A DNA stretch of 8,105 bases from Candidatus Bathyarchaeota archaeon RBG_13_60_20 (lineage in GTDB: Archaea > Thermoproteota > Bathyarchaeia > TCS64): NCBI GenBank assembly GCA_001775965.1, contig MEZG01000009.1:1-8105 (forward strand), written 5' to 3'. Below the pieces are notes generated by a model. It was not told the DNA's origin. It ran no database searches and was given only the letters and a program-made list of their open reading frames with translations. Of the stretch, positions 1 through 5,761 are shown piece by piece (the first letter of the stretch is position 1; each line of letters begins with the position of its first letter). A program made the translations under genes and the position numbers.

Positions 1-1
1 C

Positions 2-1942
2 ACCTCGTACCGCACCATATCAGAGGTGCCGGGCGACGTGGAGCTGGCCGTGGTAGCCGTTCCCTCCAACTACGTGCTTGAGCTGGTGGAGGAGTGCGGC
101 CGCAAAGGCGTGAAGGCCCTCGTCGTCATCTCGGCGGGTTTCAAGGAGACCGGGCGCGAGGGGGCAGAGCTGGAGAAGAGGCTCGTCGAGGCGGCACGCA
201 GACACGACATGCGTATACAAGGACCCAACTGCCTGGGGGCCGTGAATACCCACGTGCCCTACGACCTCAGCTTCGCGTCCACCCTCCCCAAGAAGGGCAG
301 CATAGGCTTCATCACCCAGAGCGGGGCCCTGGGCACCGCTATACTGGACTGGATCATAGCCGAGGAGATAGGGTTCGGCAGCATAATCAGCCTTGGGAAC
401 AAGGCGGACTTGGACGAGGTGGACTTCATGGAGGCCATGGCTGAGGACCCCGACATCAGTGTCATCCTCATGTACCTAGAGAGCATCGAGCGCGGCAGGA
501 GGTTCCTGGAGGTCGCCGAGAGGGTCGTGAAGACCAAGCCCGTCATGGTGGTGAAGGGCGGGACCAGCAGCGCCGGCGCCAAGGCCGCGGGCAGTCACAC
601 CGGCGCCATGGTCGGCAGCTTCCTCTCCTACCAGAAGGCCTTCGAGAGGACGGGGGTCATCCTCACCGAGAGCATGGAGGACCTGTTCAACTACGCCGTC
701 GCGTTCACGGAGCAACCCCTCCCCAAGGACGAGGGTGTGGCCATCGTGACGAACGCAGGCGGCCCTGGCATCCTCTCCACGGACCTGCTGGAGAAGCTGG
801 GGCTCAAGATGGCTCAGCTCACCGAAGAGACACGGGTGAAGCTCAGGGAGAGCCTGCCGCCCGCCGCCGCCACCGGGAACCCCGTCGACATCCTGGGCGA
901 CGCGCTGCCCGACAGGTACCACATCGCCGTCGAGCTGGTCCTCGACGACCCGAACGTTCATTCCGTGGTGATCCTCTTGACGCCTCAAGCCATGACTGAC
1001 AGCCTCACGACGGCCAAGCACGTCCACGAGCTCTCCAGGTTCTACCCTGAGAAGCCGGTCATAGCCGTGTTCATGGGCGGCGACTGGGTGGCTGAGGCCG
1101 CCGAGTACCTCAAGGACAACGGCGTCCCGTGCTTCAACTTCCCTGAGAAGGGCATCAAGACCCTCAACGCCCTGCACCTTTACGCGAGGCACCTGAAGCT
1201 GCCTGAGCTTGGCCCCCCAGAGTTCAAGGACATCGACAGGGGCGCCGCCAGGGAGATACTCGATGCCGTTAGGAGGGATGGGCGGAGCGTGCTGTTCCCC
1301 CACGAGGCCGTAGCCGTGGTGGAGGCGTACGGGGTCAGCGCGCCGGCCAGCAAGCTGGCTAAGGACGCCGAGGAGGCCGTGATGCATGCGGAGGCCATTG
1401 GCTACCCCGTGGTGATGAAGATAGTGAGCCCGGACATCATGCACAAGACGGACATAGGCGGCGTGGAGCTCAACCTCACCAACCCCAGGATGGTGCGCAT
1501 CGCCTTCGAGGAGATCATGAGGAAGAGCCGCAAGGCTCAGCCCCTGGCCAAGATTTACGGCATCACGGTTGACAAGATGGTTCCCAGGGGCCGGGAGATG
1601 ATCGTAGGGATGAGCAGGGACCCCCAGTTCGGCCCCATGGTCATGTTTGGCCTCGGAGGAATATACGTCAACTTCCTCAAGGACGTCTCCTTCAGGCTGG
1701 CCCCCATGAATGAGAGGGAGGCTCAGCAGATGATGGAGGAGACCAAGAGCTACGCCCTGCTGAAGGGGGTGAGGGGCCAAGCCCCGGCCGACATAGAGGC
1801 GTTGAGGGAGGCGATCCTGAGGATAGGGCTCATGGTCTGGGACCTGACCGACTTGAAGGACCTTGACATAAACCCTATACTCGTCTACGACGCGGGGAGG
1901 GGCGTCAGCGCGCTGGACGTCAAGATGACTCTCAGCGACTGA
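2..1942 (+). CDS. ADP-forming acyl-CoA synthetase (fused alpha-beta), 5' truncated
   Basis: Interconverts an acyl-CoA, ADP and phosphate with the free acid, CoA and ATP in the cytosol. The frame is open to the left edge and already in conserved CoA-binding-domain sequence, so the N-terminus lies outside; the GTG at 26 is internal. Numbering from that GTG, the order is CoA-binding Rossmann region (about 1-90), succinyl-CoA-ligase-like region, and an ATP-grasp domain from about 405. His191 in SHTGAM matches the phosphorylated active-site His of the family. HKTDIGGV (472-479) carries the second conserved His. DPQFGP (532-537) and the GLGG loop follow. Asn616 in DINP and Asp631 match Mg ligands of succinyl-CoA synthetase beta. 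Oddity: the usual Glu after the GLGG loop is Asn549. The substrate (acetate, hydroxy-acid, aryl acid) cannot be read; thaumarchaeal relatives include 3-hydroxypropionate/4-hydroxybutyrate enzymes. The 3' end overlaps the convergent RIO2 gene by 11 bases. Confidence 0.93.
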   Translation, partial: TSYRTISEVPGDVELAVVAVPSNYVLELVEECGRKGVKALVVISAGFKETGREGAELEKRLVEAARRHDMRIQGPNCLGAVNTHVPYDLSFASTLPKKGSIGFITQSGALGTAILDWIIAEEIGFGSIISLGNKADLDEVDFMEAMAEDPDISVILMYLESIERGRRFLEVAERVVKTKPVMVVKGGTSSAGAKAAGSHTGAMVGSFLSYQKAFERTGVILTESMEDLFNYAVAFTEQPLPKDEGVAIVTNAGGPGILSTDLLEKLGLKMAQLTEETRVKLRESLPPAAATGNPVDILGDALPDRYHIAVELVLDDPNVHSVVILLTPQAMTDSLTTAKHVHELSRFYPEKPVIAVFMGGDWVAEAAEYLKDNGVPCFNFPEKGIKTLNALHLYARHLKLPELGPPEFKDIDRGAAREILDAVRRDGRSVLFPHEAVAVVEAYGVSAPASKLAKDAEEAVMHAEAIGYPVVMKIVSPDIMHKTDIGGVELNLTNPRMVRIAFEEIMRKSRKAQPLAKIYGITVDKMVPRGREMIVGMSRDPQFGPMVMFGLGGIYVNFLKDVSFRLAPMNEREAQQMMEETKSYALLKGVRGQAPADIEALREAILRIGLMVWDLTDLKDLDINPILVYDAGRGVSALDVKMTLSD

Positions 1943-2825
1943 GCCCCTTCTTCACGTAGGCGACGGCTTCCTCCACGGTCATGTCTGTCCGGTACTTTCT
2001 CTGGAAGTAGTACGCCACGTTCCCCACGTCTCGGGAGAGTATCTCCTCAGCGTTGGTGTGGCTCGAGGCTGTGTACTGGGGCCAGTCAATGAGCCAGACC
2101 CTGCCCTCGGCGTTGACCATGACGTTGTACTCGCTGAGGTCGGTGTGGATGACGCCCGCCTCGTAGGCCTTCCTGACGTTCTCCAGGATATCTAGGAGGA
2201 GCTCACGGGGCTCGTCGAGCTCCGTGACGTCTGACAACTGCACAGCCTCAAGGTACTCCATAGTGACGGTGTGCCTGTTCTGATCGATGGGCTCGGGTAC
2301 GGCGACGCCCGCCCCGTGCATTGCCTTGAGCGCCCTGAACTCGCTCTCGGCGGCCAGCCTCGACTGGTACAACCAACTGATGTGCCGCCTGTCGGCGTTG
2401 TAGTCCCTCTTGCGACGCGTGTCCCTAAAGCTGGTTCGGCCCAGCCTGTGAAACTTGACGGCCACCTTCCGCTTAGAGGGCATCATGGCCTCGTAAACGT
2501 CAGCCTCTTTTCCCATGCCCACGGGGGGGCCCAGCGCCTCCAAGGTGCCCCCCTTCACCAGGGCGTTCAGGGCGAGGCAGTCGTAGGCCGTGTAGTTCAT
2601 AATATATCCCAGGTAGGGCTCCTTCTGCCTGTAGATGAGGTCCAGCCTGTCAAGGTTGCCCAGCCTAAACTCCAGCTCGCTGAAGTTCAGACCGCTGATC
2701 CTGGCCACCTCCTCGAAGGGCACGTACTCGTGCTGCATCATGCCCAGCTCGATAGCCTGGAGTATCCTTAGGTCGTAGCTCTCCAGCTGGGTGAGGGCCT
2801 GGGCTGCTCTCTCGGCTGAGGACAC
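1932..2825 (-). CDS. rio2: RIO2-family serine/threonine protein kinase
   Basis: Atypical kinase/ATPase that in archaea and eukaryotes acts in late small-ribosomal-subunit maturation. The 297-residue protein has an N-terminal winged helix (about 1-90, with the family-like segment ELGMMQHEYVPFEEVA) and then the RIO kinase fold. The nucleotide loop GMGKEADVY is at 103-111, the ATP-binding Lys124 in VAVKFHR, the catalytic loop HTDLSEYN at 227-234 (Asp229), and the metal-binding IDWPQ at 246-250 (Asp247). The Arg/Lys-rich flexible loop after the Lys is intact. The frame stays open upstream to 3023, but that stretch lies over the transporter gene. The GTG at 2825 is preferred because it gives the usual family length (about 280-300) and lies 26 bases from a clear TATA box, fitting a leaderless mRNA. 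Overlaps the end of the acyl-CoA synthetase gene tail to tail. Confidence 0.95.
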   Translation of the reverse strand: MSSAERAAQALTQLESYDLRILQAIELGMMQHEYVPFEEVARISGLNFSELEFRLGNLDRLDLIYRQKEPYLGYIMNYTAYDCLALNALVKGGTLEALGPPVGMGKEADVYEAMMPSKRKVAVKFHRLGRTSFRDTRRKRDYNADRRHISWLYQSRLAAESEFRALKAMHGAGVAVPEPIDQNRHTVTMEYLEAVQLSDVTELDEPRELLLDILENVRKAYEAGVIHTDLSEYNVMVNAEGRVWLIDWPQYTASSHTNAEEILSRDVGNVAYYFQRKYRTDMTVEEAVAYVKKGLSR

Positions 2826-2846
2826 AGAGTATGGGTGTGCCCTAGG

Positions 2847-2854
2847 ATATATTA
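2847..2854 (-). promoter_or_regulatory. TATA box for the RIO2 gene
   Basis: On the minus strand this reads TAATATAT, centred about 26 bases before the RIO2 GTG at 2825, the distance expected for a leaderless archaeal transcript. Its first bases are the TAA stop codon of the upstream transporter gene, so the kinase seems to have its own promoter although both genes lie on one strand. Confidence 0.65.
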
Positions 2855-3349
2855 GATGTCTAGTCTCGACTTCAGGGCGGTCGAGATGGGTACGCCCACC
2901 ACGCCAGAGACGAGCATTTGGACCGCGTTGAAGGGAAGCTCGGTCAGCGCGCCTGCCAGGCCGTACATGAATATCTGCACCAGGAAGTACCCGCCCACCA
3001 TGCAGAGGCCCCCAACGGCCCACGCCACGACGGTCTTCTGCATCGTCCGGCCTTCCCTTGGGCCTGCGAGCCTCCCAGCCACGTAGCCCTCTGTCCCCTT
3101 GATGATGGTCGTGAATACCACCCAGTTGTACCAGCCTCCGAGGAGGTCGGCGAGCCCCGAGCCGAGGCCCCCCGCTAGGGCCCCCACCAACGGGCCGAAG
3201 GTCAGGCTGGTTATCATGACTATTGTGTCCCCCAGGTTGAAGTAGCCGCTGGTGGCGGGTATGGGGAAGACGAACATCATTGTAGCTATGGTGGTCAGGG
3301 CACCCATGACGCCCACTGCCGCTATCTGGCGGGTCTTGAGTATCGCCAT
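2852..3349 (-). CDS. ECF transporter S component (substrate-binding membrane protein)
   Basis: Small integral membrane protein, 165 residues, that would capture a vitamin or similar small molecule and pair with a separately encoded EcfT/EcfA1A2 energizing module, not in this window. Hydrophobic segments lie at about 7-32, 42-70, 74-93, 105-132 and 138-160. The signature region is GYFNLGDTIVM (35-45), then FGPLVGALAGG and GLADLLGG, then TIIKGTEGYVAG (81-92); this N-L-G-D / F-G-P / A-D-L-L / I-K-G pattern is typical of PF07155-type S components, which include predicted thiamine-precursor, pyridoxine and riboflavin carriers. The substrate is not determinable. The ATG at 3349 lies about 27 bases after a TATA box flanked by two palindromic operators, so the gene is probably tightly regulated. 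It ends within the RIO2 promoter and follows the threonine-synthase-like gene by 54 bases. Confidence 0.85.
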   Translation of the reverse strand: MAILKTRQIAAVGVMGALTTIATMMFVFPIPATSGYFNLGDTIVMITSLTFGPLVGALAGGLGSGLADLLGGWYNWVVFTTIIKGTEGYVAGRLAGPREGRTMQKTVVAWAVGGLCMVGGYFLVQIFMYGLAGALTELPFNAVQMLVSGVVGVPISTALKSRLDI

Positions 3350-3353
3350 GATT

Positions 3354-3375
3354 TATTATAGTTACAACTATAATA
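3354..3375. promoter_or_regulatory. Palindromic operator O1 of the ECF S-component gene
   Basis: Perfect 10-base inverted repeat: left arm TATTATAGTT, two-base spacer AC, right arm AACTATAATA. It begins 5 bases before the ATG at 3349 and covers the predicted transcript start to TATA region. A near-identical copy lies 27 bases away centre to centre. Bound protein here would block transcription initiation. The regulator is not proven; the PadR-like domain of the neighbouring fused protein is the local candidate. Confidence 0.75.
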
Positions 3376-3380
3376 TAAAA
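3373..3380 (-). promoter_or_regulatory. TATA box for the ECF S-component gene
   Basis: On the minus strand this reads TTTTATAT, centred about 27 bases before the ATG at 3349, fitting a leaderless start at or next to the ATG. It sits in the gap between the two palindromes and overlaps the edge of one, so operator binding and TBP binding should compete. Confidence 0.65.
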
Positions 3381-3402
3381 TATTCTAGTTGAAACTATAA
3401 TA
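3381..3402. promoter_or_regulatory. Palindromic operator O2 of the ECF S-component gene
   Basis: Second copy of the palindrome: left arm TATTCTAGTT, spacer GA, right arm AACTATAATA, with one mismatch between arms. The right arm is identical to that of O1. It lies immediately upstream of the TATA box, over the BRE position, and one base after the stop codon of the threonine-synthase-like gene (3404-3406). Tandem matching copies favour an operator over a chance hairpin, although the AT-rich stretch could also help end the upstream transcript. Confidence 0.7.
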
Positions 3403-3403
3403 C

Positions 3404-4810
3404 TCAGAGGAGCACCTGAAGCTCGTCGAGCGCCTTCAGAACCCTCCGCCCCCTCTCTGTTACGCCCAGCAGCTTACGCTTCCCCTCCGATGTGGACGTG
3501 ACCAGCCCCCTGACCTCCAGATCTGTCAGGTGCTGGTACACCGCCCCCAGGGTCATCTCGCCGCTAAGCTCCTTCCAGATGGCATAGCCGTGGGTCGGCT
3601 GCTGGCTGATGATCCTCAGTATCCTCTCCTTGGTGGCCAGCCTGGACCCAAGCCTAGGGGCCTTCCGGTGCTTCGTGAGGCTGCTCAATATGTCGTCGGT
3701 CTTGAGGCCGCTGCTGGTCACAAGGCAGACAACGGAGTCCCCGGCACTGATAGCGTTCCTCACATGATCGAGCTTGAGGCACGCCACCGGCGCACTGGAG
3801 GCTGGCTCAGCGAATATGCCCTCGTACTTGGCTATGTCCTTGCCTGCGGATACCATGTCTTCGTCCGACACTGTGACGGCCAGGCCCCTCGACTCTCTGA
3901 GGGCTCGTAGCGCCAGCTCGCCGTATATGGGCTCTGAGACCCGTATGGCAGAGGCCACTGTGTCGCCCCTCCCGTGCTCGGGTTCGCTGAGCCCCTTGTC
4001 GTAGGCCCCTGCTATCGGCGAGCACCCCGTGGCCTGGACGCCTATTACCCGGGGTTTCTCTCCGGTGAGTCCCAGGGCCTCCATCTCCTTGAAGCCCTTC
4101 CATATGCTGTGCATCGTGGCGCCGCTCCCCATGGCCACTATGACCCAGTCTGGGACGCCCCTCTGCTCCACGATCTCGTAGCTGATGGTCTTCAGGCCCT
4201 CGACGCTCAGGGGGTTCAGCTCCGTGGTGGCCTGGTACCAGCCCATCTCCTCCTCCAGTCTCTGGGCTCTGGCGATGGCCTCCTCTATGCTGTCGCCGGC
4301 CTCTACGATCTTGGCGTCGTACATCATCATCTGGGCTAGCTTCCCCAGGTCTACGGCCTTGGGGACGATGAGGTTGCACTGTATGTCCACCCTGGCGGCG
4401 TAGGCTGAGACCGAGGCCCCGTGGTTGCCGTTGGTGGCGCAGATGAGGCTGTCGTACCCTCTGCTGGCTGCGTCCGACACTATGAGGGCCGCGGACCTGT
4501 CCTTGAAGCTGCTCGTCGGGTTCCTGGTCTCGTCCTTCAGGTACAGGTTCTCGAAGCCCAGAGACTCGGAGAGCCTCTTGGCCCTTTGCAGGGGGGTCCC
4601 GCCCTCTCCTAGGGTCACTGTCTTGGTGACCCGTGGGAGGACCGGCCTGTACCTCCAGAAGGTCATGGGGCCGCTGAAGCTGACCGGCCCCGAGCCGGGC
4701 TCAAGCGTGTACTCGAGCAGCCCGCCGCACTCGCCGCAGCCCTGCCTCGGGTTCTCGGGCGCGTGCCTTTTGCCGCACTTGGTGCACGTGAGGCTGGGTC
4801 GAAGGCTCAT
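3404..4810 (-). CDS. Threonine-synthase-like PLP enzyme fused to a C-terminal PadR-like winged helix
   Basis: Threonine synthase turns O-phosphohomoserine into threonine using PLP. In the 468-residue protein an N-terminal zinc ribbon has Cys9/Cys12 and Cys25/Cys28. Next come EGGTPL (69-74), NPTSSFKDR with the Schiff-base Lys103, NGNHGAS (127-133) for the cofactor ring, GSGAT (228-232) for its phosphate, and AEPASSAP. TSSGLK at 365-370 replaces the more usual TGxGLK. The enzyme part ends near 380, a normal family length. Residues 390-468 are an added winged helix: an ATKERILRII helix, HGYAIWKEL, recognition region TLGAVYQHLTDLEVRGLV, a GKRK wing and ERGRRVL, a PadR-like pattern. One continuous frame gives no sign of an artificial join. 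The ATG at 4810 is chosen over a TTG at 4813. It precedes the operator-bearing transporter gene, so it may be enzyme, regulator or both. It could instead be a related type II PLP lyase. Confidence 0.88.
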   Translation of the reverse strand: MSLRPSLTCTKCGKRHAPENPRQGCGECGGLLEYTLEPGSGPVSFSGPMTFWRYRPVLPRVTKTVTLGEGGTPLQRAKRLSESLGFENLYLKDETRNPTSSFKDRSAALIVSDAASRGYDSLICATNGNHGASVSAYAARVDIQCNLIVPKAVDLGKLAQMMMYDAKIVEAGDSIEEAIARAQRLEEEMGWYQATTELNPLSVEGLKTISYEIVEQRGVPDWVIVAMGSGATMHSIWKGFKEMEALGLTGEKPRVIGVQATGCSPIAGAYDKGLSEPEHGRGDTVASAIRVSEPIYGELALRALRESRGLAVTVSDEDMVSAGKDIAKYEGIFAEPASSAPVACLKLDHVRNAISAGDSVVCLVTSSGLKTDDILSSLTKHRKAPRLGSRLATKERILRIISQQPTHGYAIWKELSGEMTLGAVYQHLTDLEVRGLVTSTSEGKRKLLGVTERGRRVLKALDELQVLL

Positions 4811-4831
4811 CAATATGACAGCCGCATCACA

Positions 4832-4840
4832 TGTTTTATG
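4832..4840 (-). promoter_or_regulatory. Possible TATA box for the threonine-synthase-like gene
   Basis: The minus strand reads CATAAAACA here, centred about 26 bases before the ATG at 4810. The match is weaker than at the transporter or RIO2 promoters. No copy of the TATAGTT/AACTATA palindrome is present in this gap, so the fused gene does not appear to be controlled by that element. Confidence 0.35.
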
Positions 4841-4852
4841 CTTATGCCAATT

Positions 4853-4860
4853 CTTTTATG
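4853..4860 (+). promoter_or_regulatory. Possible TATA box for the SSB-HD operon
   Basis: Plus-strand CTTTTATG, centred about 33 bases before the ATG at 4890, implying a leader of only several bases. No Shine-Dalgarno match precedes the ATG. It shares the 79-base divergent gap with the promoter of the threonine-synthase-like gene. Confidence 0.4.
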
Positions 4861-4889
4861 GGCTCCCACGGTACTGTTCACGATCGCCC

Positions 4890-5186
4890 ATGAAGCTCTC
4901 GGAGCTGCGGCCTGGCATGGAGAACGTCGACCTGGACCTTGAGCTCGTAAGTTTGGATGATCCCAGGGAGGTGGAGACCTACACGGGGGTGAAGCACAGG
5001 CTGGTGGAGGGGGTCGTGCGAGACGCCTCGGGCTCCATGAGCCTGACCGTGTGGAACGAGAAGATCGCAGAGCTGAACAGCGTGAAGCTAGGCGACACGT
5101 TGAGGCTTGTAGGCATGTTTGTGACCAGTTACAAGGGGGAGCTTTCGGTGAACGTTGGCAGGGATTCGAGCATAGCGAAGCGGTGA
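4890..5186 (+). CDS. ssb: Single-OB-fold ssDNA-binding protein, Sulfolobus SSB type
   Basis: Binds single-stranded nucleic acid, presumably in replication and repair. The 98-residue protein lines up along its length with the OB domain of Sulfolobus solfataricus SSB: LRPGMENVDLDLELV matches its LKPNMESVNVTVRVL, and the strand-turn RDASGSMSLTVW matches its DETGRVKLTLW. Trp55, Phe77 and Tyr81 fall where the Sulfolobus protein has base-stacking Trp56, Trp75 and Phe79, so the aromatic surface is kept with two substitutions. It stops right after the OB fold and lacks the Gly-rich/acidic C-terminal tail used for protein contacts in the Sulfolobus protein. The frame is open further upstream, but family alignment begins at the ATG at 4890. 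The stop codon overlaps the start region of the HD gene, so the two are probably translated together. Confidence 0.87.
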   Translation: MKLSELRPGMENVDLDLELVSLDDPREVETYTGVKHRLVEGVVRDASGSMSLTVWNEKIAELNSVKLGDTLRLVGMFVTSYKGELSVNVGRDSSIAKR

Positions 5187-5187
5187 T
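5182..5187 (+). promoter_or_regulatory. Ribosome-binding site overlapping the ssb stop codon
   Basis: GGTGAT is an exact match to part of the archaeal anti-Shine-Dalgarno complement (GGAGGTGAT). It contains the TGA stop of ssb (5184-5186) and lies 4 bases before a TTG at 5192. It also contains the GTG at 5183. It therefore bears directly on which start the HD gene uses, and suggests translational coupling. Confidence 0.5.
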
Positions 5188-5761
5188 TTATTTGGACTCG
5201 ATCATTGATGGGTTGGTGGCTGAATCCCGGAAGCGGCAGAACATGAACGGGTGCCACGGCTACGAGCATACGGAGCGAGTCGTAGAGCTGTGCAAAAAGC
5301 TCGGGACGGCCCTGAACGCCGACATGGATGTGCTCATCCCTGCCGCCATACTCCACGACATCGCCCGAGGCCAGCCCGAGCACGCCGAGAAAGGGGCCGC
5401 TGAAGCCGAGGAGGTCCTCATGGGCGCCGGCTTCGACCAATATAAGTCCCGCCTGATATGTGACGCTATAAGGGCTCACAGCTTCAGCGGAGGCGAGAAG
5501 GCGGCCTCACTGGAGTCCCTGATACTAAGCGACGCTGACAAGCTGGACGCCATGGGGGCCGTCGGCGTCTACAGGACGGCCATGTACAGCGGCGAGCTAA
5601 ACCGGCCCGTGGACGAGTTCGTTGCTCACTTCCACGAGAAGCTGCTGACCCTCAAGGGGCTCATGCACACTGAGGAGGCGAGAGCGTTGGCAGAGGGACG
5701 CCACAGGTACCTGCTCGGGTACCTGAAGGAGTTCCGAAGGGAGCTTTTAACGGAGGCCTAG
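5183..5761 (+). CDS. HD-domain metal-dependent phosphohydrolase (YedJ-like)
   Basis: Predicted cytosolic phosphohydrolase; the substrate (nucleotide or phosphodiester) is unknown. In the 192-residue frame from GTG 5183, the metal-binding set is His29 in HGYEHTERV, His58-Asp59 in AILHDIARG, His99 in IRAHSF, and the DADKLDAMGAVGVYR segment (117-131) with Asp117/Asp119. The last segment is characteristic of the COG1418/YedJ-like HD branch, and the length is usual for it. All metal ligands are present. Two starts are possible: GTG 5183, overlapping the ssb stop by four bases, or TTG 5192, which has a well-placed GGTGAT ribosome site and would shorten the protein by three residues. Pairing with ssb hints at a role near DNA or nucleotide metabolism, which is inference. 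Its stop shares CTAG with that of ubiX. Confidence 0.88.
   Translation: MIYLDSIIDGLVAESRKRQNMNGCHGYEHTERVVELCKKLGTALNADMDVLIPAAILHDIARGQPEHAEKGAAEAEEVLMGAGFDQYKSRLICDAIRAHSFSGGEKAASLESLILSDADKLDAMGAVGVYRTAMYSGELNRPVDEFVAHFHEKLLTLKGLMHTEEARALAEGRHRYLLGYLKEFRRELLTEA

Noticed and set aside
476..1780. Long open frame (434 codons) antisense to the acyl-CoA synthetase
   Set aside because: The translation is low-complexity His/Gly/Leu/Val-rich with no recognisable domain, and the other strand encodes a conserved enzyme; long antisense frames are expected in GC-rich DNA.
2826..3023. N-terminal extension of the RIO2 frame
   Set aside because: It lies over the transporter gene, is Arg/Gly-rich and unlike RIO2 N-termini; GTG 2825 has a well-placed TATA box and gives normal length.
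3354..3402. Palindromes read as an intrinsic terminator or attachment site
   Set aside because: The two-base loops and weak AT stems make poor hairpins, no integrase or tRNA is nearby, and two matched copies around a TATA box fit operators better; a side role in ending the upstream transcript is not excluded.
4425..4889. N-terminal extension of the SSB frame
   Set aside because: It is antisense to the conserved threonine-synthase-like gene, and alignment to Sulfolobus SSB begins at ATG 4890.
5051..5182. N-terminal extension of the HD-domain frame
   Set aside because: It overlaps the SSB gene in another frame and reads as an Arg/Glu-rich shadow; the HD family begins near 5183-5192.
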